Positions 24,196 to 33,665 of a stretch of DNA of 64,000 bases are shown piece after piece (the first letter of the stretch is position 1; the number at the start of each line of letters is the position of its first letter). The position numbers were made by a program, and so were the translations under genes. Origin of the DNA: an uncultured Oscillibacter sp. (GTDB lineage Bacteria; Bacillota; Clostridia; Oscillospirales; Oscillospiraceae); assembly GCA_947365245.1 (NCBI GenBank), contig CANAWG010000001.1:124001-188000 (forward strand). The letters run 5' to 3'. A model generated the notes under the pieces. It was not told the origin of the DNA, ran no database searches, and worked only from the letters and a program-made list of their open reading frames with translations.

Positions 24196-26439
24196 CTATC
24201 TCTTGACCTCAATACACCGGACATAGCCGCCCTCGGTGTAAATGCTGCACTGCTCCGCGTAGGCATGGGCCTCCGCCAGAGTCACCCACATCTTCATGTC
24301 CCGATTGTAGCAAAGGACATTGGAGGGCACCGTGTAGGTCCTGCCGCCGATAGTCACCAGACTCTCGCTGGTCCAGGCGGAGTTGGGGACGTTCTTCGTC
24401 TCGCTCAGCTTTTTCAGACTGGAGAACCCGGTGCCTCCCCGGTTCAGCGTCACGGCCACATAGTCGCCGCCGTTGACGTCGTAACGCATGGAGAAAGCCT
24501 TGGTTCGCTTGCCGTTGCCGTACTCCACACCTATTGTCTCCCAAGTGACCAGCTTCGTATCATCCTCACCCGCTTCATTCTTAATCGGCACCTCTGTGCT
24601 CGCGATTTCTATATACACCCGGCCATAGATTACCGTGCCGTCGACGCCGGAGTTCAGGACGATCAGGTCCACCTTGTTCGCGGAGTTCACCCGGGCGTAG
24701 GCGATCCGGCCGGAGGGAATGACGCCGTCCGTCAGGTCGCTGAGGCTCACGGCCTCCGCGCCGTCCACGCCGTTCTGGAAGATCATCACGTTGTCCGCCA
24801 GCTTCCGCTGCCCCAGGGTGCGCTCCGCCACGTCCAGATTGCCGCCGGCGTTGCCGCCGCTGAGGCGGGAGAGGCCAATGTGCCCGCGGTAGGTGGAGGA
24901 GACCCGGACCAGCTGTCCCACCAGGTCCGCGCCGTCCTCCGCCGCGCCGGTGAGGCTGATGCCGCAGAGGAGGTCCACCCGGCCGCCCTCCCGGACGATG
25001 CCGATGGCGTTGCTGGAGGCCACGGTGCCCTTGGCCTCCACGGCCCCGGCCACCTGATTGTCCTCCGTCAGCAGGAGGGTCAGCTGGTCGCCGGGCTTGA
25101 ACTTGGAAACACTTTCCCGAGCGGTGGTCAGCACCGGGAAGTCGTGGCCCAGCACGGTGATGGTCTCCGGCTCGTCGGGGCTGGGGGAGCAGCTCTCGTA
25201 GAAGCCGCTGATGCGGGTGTCGCACACCCGGATGGCGTTGGTGGCGGGGGAGTAGGTGGCCACGTCGTACTTCCGGATGTCCTTGGCCACGACCTCCGCG
25301 CCGTTCTTGTAGAGCTTGTAGCCCGTGGCGCCGCCGGTGAGGTCTCCGAATCCGGCGGTGGAGCCGTCGTCGTAGACGATGACGGCGGAGCTGGCGGTGG
25401 AGCCGCCGCCCACGAAGATGTAGTCCGCGCCGCCGGCGGCGTTGAGGTACAGCGTCACGGTGCTGCCGGCGCTGACCCAGGAGAACACCTGGCTCCAGGG
25501 CTTCTCCGCGCCGTTGTAGTAGGTCTGGGTGGTGCCGGTGACGGTGTAGACAGCGCCGCTGACGTCCGTGATCTGGCCGGCCTTGGCGCTGGCCACGGTG
25601 ATGGTCATCTGCACGCCCATGGCGTCGGGCACGAAAGTGAGCACCTTGCCGCTCTTATCCAGCACGAGAGAGCCCCGCAGGCCGTTCAGCGCTCCATTGG
25701 ACGCCTTGCCGGAGGCCATCTGGTACACCGTCTCGCCGGAGGCCAGCTTCATGGCGGTCTCCTTTCCGTCGGGCCCGGCGGCGGAGGAGGTCACCAGCAC
25801 CTGGTTTGCCAGAACGGTGCCGCCCAGGGAGCTGAGATAGCTGCCTTTCTCCTTCATGTCGGCGCGCAGCAGGTTCAAAAAGAGCTGTGCCGCCTGGCCC
25901 CGGGTCAGCGTGGCGTTTCCGTTGGTTCCAACGCCGTCGGTGAGGCCCACGGTGGCCCCCACAGCCATGTAGCTGGCGGGCCACACGCCGCCGATGTCCT
26001 CGTCCTTGTAGCCCAGCATCCGCAGCAGGATGGTCACCGCCTGGCCCACGGTGACGGACCGCTCCGGGTGGAACCTGCCGTCCGGGTATCCGGCGATGAC
26101 GCCCTTGCGGGAGGCCATGTTAATGTAGGCTGAGGCCCAGTGGGAGGGCTTGGCGTCCGGGAAGATGGTGACGGTGCTGTACAGTCCCAGCTCCTCCTGG
26201 CCGTGCATGGCGTACACCGCCATCTTGCAGAACTGGGCCCGGTTCAGCGCGGCGCCCGGGCGGAACGTGTTGTCGCTGTAGCCGTCCAGCACCCCCATCA
26301 GCCGCAGGGACTCCACGGCCATGATGGTGTTCCGGTCCGTCACGTCGGAAAAGCGGACCGTGTCCGCCGCCCCCGCCGGCAGCACCAGCAGGGACGACGC
26401 CATGACCGCCGCCAGCAGGAAACTCCAAAATCTCTTCAT
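24196..26439 (-). CDS. Large secreted SLH-domain protein
   Basis: 747 residues with a signal peptide (KRFWSFLLAAVMASSLLVLPAGAA) and three SLH repeats in the first ~190 residues (FSDVTDRNTIMAVESLRLMG, YSDNTFRPGAALNRAQFC, GYPDGRFHPERSVTVGQA). The remaining ~550 residues are beta-rich and Ser/Thr/Gly-rich, without a recognised enzyme motif. SLH domains hold the protein to pyruvylated wall polymers. GGAGGAATC precedes the ATG at 26439. It follows the MacAB-type exporter with a 46-base gap and could share its transcript. Confidence 0.88.
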   Translation of the reverse strand: MKRFWSFLLAAVMASSLLVLPAGAADTVRFSDVTDRNTIMAVESLRLMGVLDGYSDNTFRPGAALNRAQFCKMAVYAMHGQEELGLYSTVTIFPDAKPSHWASAYINMASRKGVIAGYPDGRFHPERSVTVGQAVTILLRMLGYKDEDIGGVWPASYMAVGATVGLTDGVGTNGNATLTRGQAAQLFLNLLRADMKEKGSYLSSLGGTVLANQVLVTSSAAGPDGKETAMKLASGETVYQMASGKASNGALNGLRGSLVLDKSGKVLTFVPDAMGVQMTITVASAKAGQITDVSGAVYTVTGTTQTYYNGAEKPWSQVFSWVSAGSTVTLYLNAAGGADYIFVGGGSTASSAVIVYDDGSTAGFGDLTGGATGYKLYKNGAEVVAKDIRKYDVATYSPATNAIRVCDTRISGFYESCSPSPDEPETITVLGHDFPVLTTARESVSKFKPGDQLTLLLTEDNQVAGAVEAKGTVASSNAIGIVREGGRVDLLCGISLTGAAEDGADLVGQLVRVSSTYRGHIGLSRLSGGNAGGNLDVAERTLGQRKLADNVMIFQNGVDGAEAVSLSDLTDGVIPSGRIAYARVNSANKVDLIVLNSGVDGTVIYGRVYIEIASTEVPIKNEAGEDDTKLVTWETIGVEYGNGKRTKAFSMRYDVNGGDYVAVTLNRGGTGFSSLKKLSETKNVPNSAWTSESLVTIGGRTYTVPSNVLCYNRDMKMWVTLAEAHAYAEQCSIYTEGGYVRCIEVKR

Positions 26440-26484
26440 GATTCCTCCTCCATGTACGAAAAACAAGTCCATTGCGTCCGCCCT

Positions 26485-27756
26485 TCACTCCGCCCGCAGG
26501 GCTTCCACGGGCTGGAGCTTGGCGGCCTTGGCCGCGGGGTAGATGCCGAAGATCACGCCCAATGCCACCGACAGGGAAAAGGCGCTGAGGGTGATCCAGG
26601 CCGCCGGGTAAATGGTCATCTGGAACAGCAGCTGTCCCGCCACCCGGCTGCCCAGGGTCCCCAGCAAAATGCCGATGATGCCGCCGATGCCGCAGAGCAT
26701 GGCCGCCTCGATCAAAAACTGGGTGACGATGGAGCTGCGCTGGGCGCCGATGGCCCGGCGGATGCCGATCTCCCGCGTCCGCTCGGTGACGGTGACCAGC
26801 ATGATGTTCATGATGCCGATGCCGCCCACCAGCAGCGAGATGGCGGCGATGCCCCCCAGCACCAGGGAGATCATGGCCATCTGCTCGTTCATGGACTGCT
26901 GCCACTGGTTGTCGGAGCTCACCCAGGAGCTGCCGGTGGACTGGTCCACCAGCCCATTGAGAAAGCTCTGGAGCCGGGCGGTGGCCTCCTGCACGGACGC
27001 GTTGTCCCTGGCCTTGACGATGAACTCCTGCATGGGCTCGCCGCCCAGGACCCGCCGGGCGGTGTAGGGCAGGATGATGATGTTGTCGATGCTGCTGTTC
27101 TGGGCGTCCGCCCCGGTGAGGCGGGGGGCGTAGACTCCCACCACCTCAAAGCCCTGGCCGTTGAGCTGGAGGGCCTTTCCCACGGGGTTGGCGGAGCCGA
27201 AGAACACCTCCGCCGCCTGGGAGCCCATGACGCAGATCTGGTTGTAGCGCTCAATATCCAGCTCGCTGATATCCCGGCCCCTGGAAATGGTGAGATTATT
27301 GCAGATGCTGTACTGGTCGGAGGCGTAGTAGAGCCGCGGGGGCCGCTGGCCGGTCATCTGGCCCGTGGCGTCATCCCAGCCCCATTCGAAGTTGTCGGAG
27401 TTCTTGGTTCCGTAGACCACGGTGGCGTTGGCGTAGGCCTCCGGCGTCACGCCCACCACGTACTCCGAGAGGCTCTTGCAGTAGTCGTACAGGTCCGGAA
27501 AGTAGTCCTTTCCGGCGTTGACCATGTTGCCGTTTTCGTCCTCCACGTAGACATAGCTGTAGATGCTCACGTTGATCTTGTTGCTGCCCATGGCGGAGTA
27601 CTGCTCCATGGTCTTCACGGTGTAGCCGTTCATGGTGGCCACGATGGTCATGACGGCGGCGATGCCGATGATGACGCCCAGCATGGTCAGGGCGGACCGG
27701 CCCTTCTTGCCCACGATGGACTTCCAGGCCATCTTTACCGCTTGGCGGATATTCAC
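26485..27756 (-). CDS. MacB/FtsX-type ABC transporter permease
   Basis: 423 residues in the MacB arrangement: one N-terminal membrane segment ([20 protein letters not shown], ~20-40), a large extracellular MacB_PCD domain (~45-290), then three helices near the C-terminus ([28 protein letters not shown], given in part, with [15 protein letters not shown]). The motif GVIIGIAAV and [11 protein letters not shown] are hallmarks. Its start overlaps the ATP-binding gene by four bases (ATGA). The three genes adaptor, ATPase and permease form one exporter of unknown cargo; peptides or antibiotics are typical for the family. Confidence 0.93.
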   Translation of the reverse strand: MNIRQAVKMAWKSIVGKKGRSALTMLGVIIGIAAVMTIVATMNGYTVKTMEQYSAMGSNKINVSIYSYVYVEDENGNMVNAGKDYFPDLYDYCKSLSEYVVGVTPEAYANATVVYGTKNSDNFEWGWDDATGQMTGQRPPRLYYASDQYSICNNLTISRGRDISELDIERYNQICVMGSQAAEVFFGSANPVGKALQLNGQGFEVVGVYAPRLTGADAQNSSIDNIIILPYTARRVLGGEPMQEFIVKARDNASVQEATARLQSFLNGLVDQSTGSSWVSSDNQWQQSMNEQMAMISLVLGGIAAISLLVGGIGIMNIMLVTVTERTREIGIRRAIGAQRSSIVTQFLIEAAMLCGIGGIIGILLGTLGSRVAGQLLFQMTIYPAAWITLSAFSLSVALGVIFGIYPAAKAAKLQPVEALRAE

Positions 27757-28454
27757 AGCCAGTCCACCTCCTGTTCCCTGTCCTCCACGATCTTGCCGTC
27801 CTGGAGCCGCACGCAGCGGCGGGCGGTGGCGGCGATGCCGTTGTCGTGGGTGATGAGGATGATGGTGCTGCCCTCCTTGTTCAGCTGCTGGAGGAACTGC
27901 AGCACCTCGTGGCCCGTGCGGGAGTCCAGGGCGCCGGTGGGCTCGTCGGCCATGATAATGGGGGGATGGGTGGCGATGGCCCGGGCGATGGCCACCCGCT
28001 GCTGCTGGCCGCCGGACATCTCCGTGGGCTTGTGCTTCACGCGGCCCGCCAGGCCCACCCGCTCCAGGGCCTCCATGGCCAGGTCGTAGCGGTCGTCGGC
28101 GTTGATGCCCTGATAGATCAGCGGCAGCTCCACGTTCTCCAGCACCGTCAAGCTCTGGATCAGGTTGTACTGCTGAAAGATGAAGCCGATTTCCTTGTTG
28201 CGGATCAGGCTCAGCTCCTTGTCCGTCAGCTCCCGGACGTCGGTGCCCTCCAGGAAGTAGTCCCCCCGGGTGGGGATATCCAGGCAGCCCAGCACGTTCA
28301 TCATGGTGGACTTTCCCGAGCCGGACTGGCCCACAATGGCCAGGAACTCCCCGGTCTCCACCGTCAGGGACACCCCGTCCAGGGCCCGGACCTCGCTCTC
28401 CAGGCCCTCGCCGTAGATCTTATAGACGTCCCGCAATTCTATCAAATGTGCCAT
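27753..28454 (-). CDS. MacB/LolD-type ABC transporter ATP-binding protein
   Basis: 233 residues with all ABC motifs: Walker [10 protein letters not shown] (~40), Q-loop FIFQQYNL (~90), signature [14 protein letters not shown] (~145) and Walker [14 protein letters not shown] (~165). The sequence [19 protein letters not shown] is typical of MacB and LolD ATPases. It starts 11 bases after the adaptor gene and overlaps the permease start, giving a tightly coupled operon. Confidence 0.95.
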   Translation of the reverse strand: MAHLIELRDVYKIYGEGLESEVRALDGVSLTVETGEFLAIVGQSGSGKSTMMNVLGCLDIPTRGDYFLEGTDVRELTDKELSLIRNKEIGFIFQQYNLIQSLTVLENVELPLIYQGINADDRYDLAMEALERVGLAGRVKHKPTEMSGGQQQRVAIARAIATHPPIIMADEPTGALDSRTGHEVLQFLQQLNKEGSTIILITHDNGIAATARRCVRLQDGKIVEDREQEVDWL

Positions 28455-28465
28455 GCCCTGTGACC

Positions 28466-30196
28466 TCAACCGTACATGATGCCCATGCCGCCCATGCCGT
28501 ACATGGACTGCATCTGGGTGAAGACCTCCGTGCCCTCCTCCACGCCGGAGCGGATCTCCACGTTGTAGTTGTCGGAGATGCCGATCTCCACCGGCACGGC
28601 CCAGTAGCCCTCGGGGATCATCTCGTCCGCCATGATGTTCTCCACGGCATTGTCCGGCTTGCTGCCGGCCACGTAGACCACCTGCAGCGTCTCGCCCTCC
28701 TCCGTGGACACGGTGCGCACGCACTGGAGGGGCAGGATCAGACAGTTGTCGTTCTCGCTGGCGGTGAGGCTGTAGTTGATGTAGCTGTTGACCTGAATGG
28801 AGCCCTCGCTGTTGTCGGCGGAGATGGTGATGGGATAGGTGGCCACGCCGTTGTTGACGGTGGAGGACATGCTGACGGTCTCCACCGTACCGAAAGCCGG
28901 GGTGCCCCACTGGTCCAGGTCCACCATCATGCCGGGCTTGATGTAGCTGATGTTCCGCTCGTCCACATTGGCGGAGACGGTGATGGTGGAGGTGTCGGAG
29001 ATGGTGACCAGGGTGGTGTTGGCGGCGATCTCGTCCCCGGGCTGGATGCTCAAGCCGATGACCATGCCGTCGATGGGGGCCGTGGCGGTGCAGTTGGCCA
29101 GGTTCTTCTCGGCGGCCTCCAGCTCCTCCTGGGCGGTCTCCACATTCTGCTGAATGGTGAAGAGCTCGCTCTCGCTCTCCTCGCCGTCGATGGTGACCAG
29201 CACCTGCCCGGCGGACACCTGGAGGTAGTCCACCAGCCCGCTGGAGAGCACGGTGCCGGACACGGTGGAGGTCAGGTCGCCGGTGCGGTAGTACTCCAGC
29301 TTCCCGGGCTCGTAGGGGTAGACGGTCTCGCCGTTTACATTGACGGTGGCGGAGGCCGCCATCTCGGCGGTGAGGGCCCCTTCGTTCTCCAGGATGATCT
29401 CCGCGGAGAAGAGCTTGGAGCCCTCCGAGGTGATGCGGCTGACCATATGTACCGCCTCGATGCGGCCGGGGATGGTGCTCATAAGGGCGGGGACGGACAC
29501 GTCCACCGTCTGCCCGGCGGTAAGCTGCCCCGCGTAGGCGTAGCTGTAGTACTGGGTCAGGCGCAGCCGGGTGTCGTCCGCCAGCACCGCCACCTTCTGC
29601 CCCTTGGTGATGGTGTCGCCGGGGTTCAGCGTGACGGTCTCCAGGAGCTTCCCGGGATAGCCCGCGGAGAGGGCCAGGCCGGCGATGTCCTTTTCCGCCT
29701 GGCTCAGCTGCTTCTGGTAGCCCTCCAGATTGCTGCGGGCCTTCTGCACGGCGGTCTCCGCCGCCGGAGAGTCGATGGTAAAGAGGGGCGTCCCGGCGGT
29801 TATGATGTCGCCCTCCGCCACCAGCACGTCCAGCACGGTGCCCGTGGTGGTGAGTGTGATGGTCTCGCTGCTCTTGGCCCGGGTCAGTCCGCTGCCGTCC
29901 ACCACGGAGGTGATGGAGCCGTACTGCACCATGTCGGTGAGGATCTGGCTCTCCCCCTCCTTCTTGCCGCCGAATATCTTGTACAAAATGCCGCCGATGA
30001 CGGCCAGCACCAGCAGGAGGATCAGCAGACGGACGATTCTGCGCCGCTTCTTCCGGGGCATGGACTTCCACTTCTCCTTCAGCGGCACCCGGGCAGGCGC
30101 GCTCTCCGTCTCCGGGGCGGGAACAGACGCCGTCTCTGTCTCCTGGGCGGCCGCTGCCTTCGGGGCCATCTCCTCGCGATCTTTCACTTCTGCCAT
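28466..30196 (-). CDS. MacA/HlyD-type periplasmic adaptor subunit
   Basis: 576 residues. A basic, Glu-rich cytoplasmic tail (~1-60) precedes one membrane helix (LLILLLVLAVIGGILYKIF, ~65-83). The outside part holds a biotinyl-lipoyl-like hybrid fold (GDIITAGTPLFTID), a short coiled coil (~145-165) and beta-barrel repeats, with a second lipoyl-like copy near 340 (DYLQVSAGQVLVTIDGEE). The C-terminus is Met/Gly-rich (MYGMGGMGIMYG), a possible metal-binding or flexible tail. AAAGGAG sets the ATG at 30196. It is the first gene of the exporter operon. Confidence 0.88.
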   Translation of the reverse strand: MAEVKDREEMAPKAAAAQETETASVPAPETESAPARVPLKEKWKSMPRKKRRRIVRLLILLLVLAVIGGILYKIFGGKKEGESQILTDMVQYGSITSVVDGSGLTRAKSSETITLTTTGTVLDVLVAEGDIITAGTPLFTIDSPAAETAVQKARSNLEGYQKQLSQAEKDIAGLALSAGYPGKLLETVTLNPGDTITKGQKVAVLADDTRLRLTQYYSYAYAGQLTAGQTVDVSVPALMSTIPGRIEAVHMVSRITSEGSKLFSAEIILENEGALTAEMAASATVNVNGETVYPYEPGKLEYYRTGDLTSTVSGTVLSSGLVDYLQVSAGQVLVTIDGEESESELFTIQQNVETAQEELEAAEKNLANCTATAPIDGMVIGLSIQPGDEIAANTTLVTISDTSTITVSANVDERNISYIKPGMMVDLDQWGTPAFGTVETVSMSSTVNNGVATYPITISADNSEGSIQVNSYINYSLTASENDNCLILPLQCVRTVSTEEGETLQVVYVAGSKPDNAVENIMADEMIPEGYWAVPVEIGISDNYNVEIRSGVEEGTEVFTQMQSMYGMGGMGIMYG

Positions 30197-30381
30197 GACG
30201 TTCTCCTTTTCCTGATTCCGCAAACTGTACCATCCATGATAGTACAGTTCCCTCCGTAATGCAATAACAAAATGGTTACAAATTCATCCACTTATTTAGA
30301 CGGAAAATCGGCAAAAAAGTTTCCGGAAAACGGCAGACCGGGGAATTTTTTTACCCGCCGTCTCTCCCCGGCCCTCCCCAG

Positions 30382-30418
30382 TCAAAAAGTCCCCGGAGAT
30401 CCTCAGATCTCCGGGGAC
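30382..30418 (-). terminator. Terminator of pepD
   Basis: On the minus strand GTCCCCGGAGATC pairs with its exact complement around a TGAG loop and is followed by TTTTTGAC. The ~160 bases from here to the adaptor gene hold no gene. Confidence 0.88.
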
Positions 30419-30432
30419 GCTGCGGTCTTTCG

Positions 30433-31881
30433 TCACTTGCTGCGCTTGAGGAACTCACACACCAGGCGGTAGACCCGCTCCGTGGAGGCCACGCCCAGCT
30501 TTTCCCGGGGGGAGTGGATGTCCCGCAGCTCCGGCCCCAGGGACACGGCGTCCAGCCCGGGGAGCTTTTCGATGAACAATCCGCACTCCAGCCCGCCGTG
30601 GGTGGCCTCGATGCGCCCGTCCCGGCCGGTGAGATCCCGGTAGGCGTCCATCAGCCGCTGCCGCATGGCGGACTGCCGCTGGTACTGCCAGCCGGGATAG
30701 GCGCTGCGCTCCACCGCCGTGCCGCCGCCGGTCTCCACGATGGCCCGCACTTTCCGGGCCAGGTCCTCTTTCTGCGTGGCGATGCAGGAGCGCAGGGAGA
30801 GGCTGAAATGCACGCCGTCGTCCTCCGTGGTCATGATGCCCAGGTTCAAAGACGTCTGCACCAGGCCGGGGAAGTCCGCGTTCATGGCCTGGACGCCCTG
30901 GGGCAGGATCAGCAGCGTCCGCAGGACGCGGCGGGTGTCCTCCGGGGACAGGGCGCTCTCCACCGCCGTGCGTTTGCAGGTGAGGGTGACGCCCTCGTCA
31001 CAGCCGGCGTACTCGTTTTTCAGCACCCCGTCCAGCTCCTGAATGAACGCCTCGAACGCGCCCTCCTGCCCCGCCGGCACGGCGACCTTCGCGTCATGGG
31101 CGGGGCATATAACATTGTCGAACCTGCCGCCCCGCAGACCGGTCAGCCGCAGGCCCGGCACCTGCTCCATGGCGCTATACAGCACCCGGCCCGCCAGGGT
31201 GTTGGCGGAGGCCCGGCCCTTGTCGATGTCCGCGCCGGAGTGGCCCCCCTGGAGACCGGAGATGGAGACGGCGTAGCCCGTCTCCCCCGCCAGGGGCTTC
31301 CGCGCTCCGGGAAGCACGCAGTCCATCCGCATCCCGCCGGCGCAGGAGACGGTGAAGACCCCCTCCTCCTCGGAGTCCAGGTTCAAAAGCTGCCGGCCCT
31401 TGAGGTCGGAGCAGTCCAGGCCGAAGGCCCCGTCCATGCCCGTCTCCTCGTCCACGGTGAACACCGCCTCCAGGGGCGGGTGGGGCAGTGTGTCGTCCGC
31501 CAGAATCGCCAATATCATGGCCACGGCAATGCAGTCGTCCCCGCCCAGGGACGTCTCTTCCGCCCAGACGTACTCCCCGTCGGTCCGCAGGTCCAGCCCC
31601 TCCTTGGCCATGTCCTTGGGGCAGTTCTCCGTCTTGGCGCAGACCATGTCCGTATGGCCCTGGAGGATCACCGGCTCCGCGCTCTCGTAGCCGGGGGTGC
31701 CGTCCTTCCAGATCACCACATTGTTCAGCTCGTCCTGCCGCCACTTGAGGCCCAGCTCCTTGGCGAAGCCCACACACAGATCGCTGATGATCTTGGTGTT
31801 GCCGCTGCCGTGGGGCACGGCGCACAGCTTTTCAAAGTACTCGAATACCGCCTTGGGTTCCAGATTGGATAAAACCGCCAT
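30433..31881 (-). CDS. pepD: Aminoacyl-histidine dipeptidase PepD (M20)
   Basis: 482 residues, normal for PepD (carnosinase-like, also called PepV-group M20C). Zinc-site motifs are HTDMVC (~78, first metal His and catalytic Asp), GGDDCIAVAM (~113, bridging Asp), VDEETGMDGA (~144, general base Glu and metal Glu), LDSEEEG (~168) and HGGLECGLF near 435 (last His/Glu region). GGGAGG precedes the ATG at 31881. It splits broad-range dipeptides inside the cell. It lies downstream of an ABC importer operon but a terminator separates them; a shared role in peptide use is only a guess. Confidence 0.93.
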   Translation of the reverse strand: MAVLSNLEPKAVFEYFEKLCAVPHGSGNTKIISDLCVGFAKELGLKWRQDELNNVVIWKDGTPGYESAEPVILQGHTDMVCAKTENCPKDMAKEGLDLRTDGEYVWAEETSLGGDDCIAVAMILAILADDTLPHPPLEAVFTVDEETGMDGAFGLDCSDLKGRQLLNLDSEEEGVFTVSCAGGMRMDCVLPGARKPLAGETGYAVSISGLQGGHSGADIDKGRASANTLAGRVLYSAMEQVPGLRLTGLRGGRFDNVICPAHDAKVAVPAGQEGAFEAFIQELDGVLKNEYAGCDEGVTLTCKRTAVESALSPEDTRRVLRTLLILPQGVQAMNADFPGLVQTSLNLGIMTTEDDGVHFSLSLRSCIATQKEDLARKVRAIVETGGGTAVERSAYPGWQYQRQSAMRQRLMDAYRDLTGRDGRIEATHGGLECGLFIEKLPGLDAVSLGPELRDIHSPREKLGVASTERVYRLVCEFLKRSK

Positions 31882-31893
31882 AGTAAACCTCCC

Positions 31894-31929
31894 AAAAGGC
31901 ACAGCCTGCCGAAAGGATCCGGCAGGCTG
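31894..31929 (-). terminator. Terminator of the DUF3798-type ABC importer operon
   Basis: Minus strand: CAGCCTGCCG with its complement around GATCCTTT, then TGCCTTTT. It lies between the last gene of the importer operon and pepD. Confidence 0.75.
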
Positions 31930-31998
31930 CGCTGATTTTGCCGTCTTCCAGTATCATACCACTTTTGGACGGTCTTGCACACGCGTTTCCCGGGAAAA

Positions 31999-32550
31999 TC
32001 AGGCGCCCAGGTCGCCCTCCAGACCCATGTCGCTCTCCAGACCCATGTCGCTCTCCAGACCCATGTCGCTCTCCAGGCCCATGTCGCCCTCCAGACCGAA
32101 CTCGCCGCCCTCGCCGGGCAGCGGCTCATCGTCCGCGGGCTCCGTCTCCACCTGGGGCACGAACTCGGAGAACCAGGCGTCCTCCGGCAGCCCCGCAAGA
32201 TAGGCCGGCAGGTTGATGACGATGCCGTCCACGCTGTAGGGCAGCTTCATGGAGATCTCCTCCGTCCGGGGCTCATCGCCCTTGTTCTCGGTGATCTCCA
32301 GGGTCATCTTGAAGCTCTGACCCATCCAGGTGGCCATGCCGCGCTCCCGCTTGCCGAGCTTGGCCACCTCCTCGCCCTTGACGGTGACCACCACCCGCTC
32401 AAAGGACTTGTACTCCTGGCCTTGGTAGTTCTCGATGGTCTTGTTGTCGAAGTAGAGGGTGTGGCCGCGGCCGATGACCATCATGGCGGCCGCCACGGCG
32501 ACGACCACAGCCAGCGCCGCCAGGCGGATCAAAAGGGTCTTCCCTCTCAT
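31999..32550 (-). CDS. DUF6672-like membrane-anchored protein with hexapeptide repeats
   Basis: 183 residues. One N-terminal helix (LIRLAALAVVVAVAAAMMVI) is followed by an extracellular beta-rich domain (~30-125, GRGHTLYFDNKTIENYQG). The C-terminus is an acidic low-complexity tail of six-residue units MGLESD/MGLEGD, encoded by a near-perfect 18-bp tandem repeat (~32010-32098). Its start overlaps the permease by four bases, so it belongs to the importer operon. Similar proteins occur at the end of such operons in related gut bacteria as I recall; no function is established. The repeats may vary in number between strains. Confidence 0.75.
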   Translation of the reverse strand: MRGKTLLIRLAALAVVVAVAAAMMVIGRGHTLYFDNKTIENYQGQEYKSFERVVVTVKGEEVAKLGKRERGMATWMGQSFKMTLEITENKGDEPRTEEISMKLPYSVDGIVINLPAYLAGLPEDAWFSEFVPQVETEPADDEPLPGEGGEFGLEGDMGLESDMGLESDMGLESDMGLEGDLGA

Positions 32551-33665
32551 GACTGCACGCCCCCTTCCCTCTGGGCCCTGGCCAGCAGCTCGCCGCCCTG
32601 GCTCCTGGCCCGGCGCTTCTTGATTTCATACATAATCAGGGCCAGCGTGATGACACCGTAGGAGACGAACACGCGGAAGTACTCGCCGATCATGGCGTCG
32701 CCGGTGATGGCGACGCCCGCCCGGGGCGCCACGATGAACATGGTGTGGAACAAAATCACGCCCAGGAACACATTGCCGATGGAGGCCTTCTCCACGCTGG
32801 CGCCTCCCACCAGCAGCGCGGCGATGCAGAACATGCCGATCTGGGAGTGGGCGGTGTAGGTGGGAAAGTTGCCGATGTTCTGCAGGTAGATGATCTGACC
32901 GAAGCCGGCGAAGACCGTGGAGATGATGATGGAGATGATGCGGGTGCGGTCCACATTGATGCCGGCGGCCTGGGCCACCTCCATGTCCTGGCCCACGGCC
33001 CGCATGTCCTGGCCCAGCTTCGTCCGGCGGAACCAGACGATGAACAGGCACAGCGCGGCGATGATGACGAAGTTCAAAACCGGGATCTTCACGCCCTTGT
33101 AGAGGATGGCGAACTCATTGTCCAGGCACTGGCGCATATTGGCCAGGCTCACGGTGGTGCGGATGCCATAGCCTCTGGGCAGGCGGATGGAGGCGTGCTT
33201 GATGGGGATGATGGAGCCCATAAAGTAGAGCACCAGCAGCTGGTAGAGGCCAGTGACGAAGTAGTTCATCATATAGCCCAGGATCATCTCACGGCCCTTG
33301 GCCATATTCATGAGCTTGCCGCACATGAGGCCCAGAAGGGCGGACAGGGGCACGGAGAGGATCATGGCCAGCACCACGCCGGGGATGCCCCAGATCTGCC
33401 AGTCGGTGACGAAGATCAGGGCCACCTGCCCCGCCATGGCCCCCAGGGTCATGCCGAAGTTCAGGCCCATGCCCGCCATGATGGGGATCAGGAGGCTGAG
33501 GATCAGGAAGATGTTCCGGCCCATGCGGGTGACGATCTCGTTGAGCAGATAGCTGGGAGAGAAGCCGGACAGGGGGATGCAGATGGCGCAGATGATGATG
33601 AACATCAAGGGCACCAGGTTGTTCTGCAGGAAGTCGAGACCGTTGAAATTCTTTTTGATCTTCAT
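32547..33665 (-). CDS. ABC importer permease (branched-chain/ribose type), second copy
   Basis: 372 residues with about eight to ten hydrophobic segments in the BPD_transp_2 arrangement. The coupling-helix region is VGQDMEVAQAAGINVDRTRI (~225), and LVGGASVEKASIGNVFLGVI near 290 is a family mark also present in its partner. Together with the adjacent permease it forms the heterodimeric channel of an importer. Its start overlaps the upstream permease stop by four bases. Confidence 0.92.
   Translation of the reverse strand: MKIKKNFNGLDFLQNNLVPLMFIIICAICIPLSGFSPSYLLNEIVTRMGRNIFLILSLLIPIMAGMGLNFGMTLGAMAGQVALIFVTDWQIWGIPGVVLAMILSVPLSALLGLMCGKLMNMAKGREMILGYMMNYFVTGLYQLLVLYFMGSIIPIKHASIRLPRGYGIRTTVSLANMRQCLDNEFAILYKGVKIPVLNFVIIAALCLFIVWFRRTKLGQDMRAVGQDMEVAQAAGINVDRTRIISIIISTVFAGFGQIIYLQNIGNFPTYTAHSQIGMFCIAALLVGGASVEKASIGNVFLGVILFHTMFIVAPRAGVAITGDAMIGEYFRVFVSYGVITLALIMYEIKKRRARSQGGELLARAQREGGVQS

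Noticed and set aside
27753-30233. A long minus-strand frame joining the ATPase gene to a second frame of the adaptor gene
   Set aside because: Only the part from 28454 onward encodes an ABC ATPase; the upstream part is Arg/His/Gly-rich noise overlapping the real adaptor gene in another frame.
32010-32098. A CRISPR array
   Set aside because: The repeats are contiguous 18-bp coding units without spacers and lie in frame at the end of a gene.
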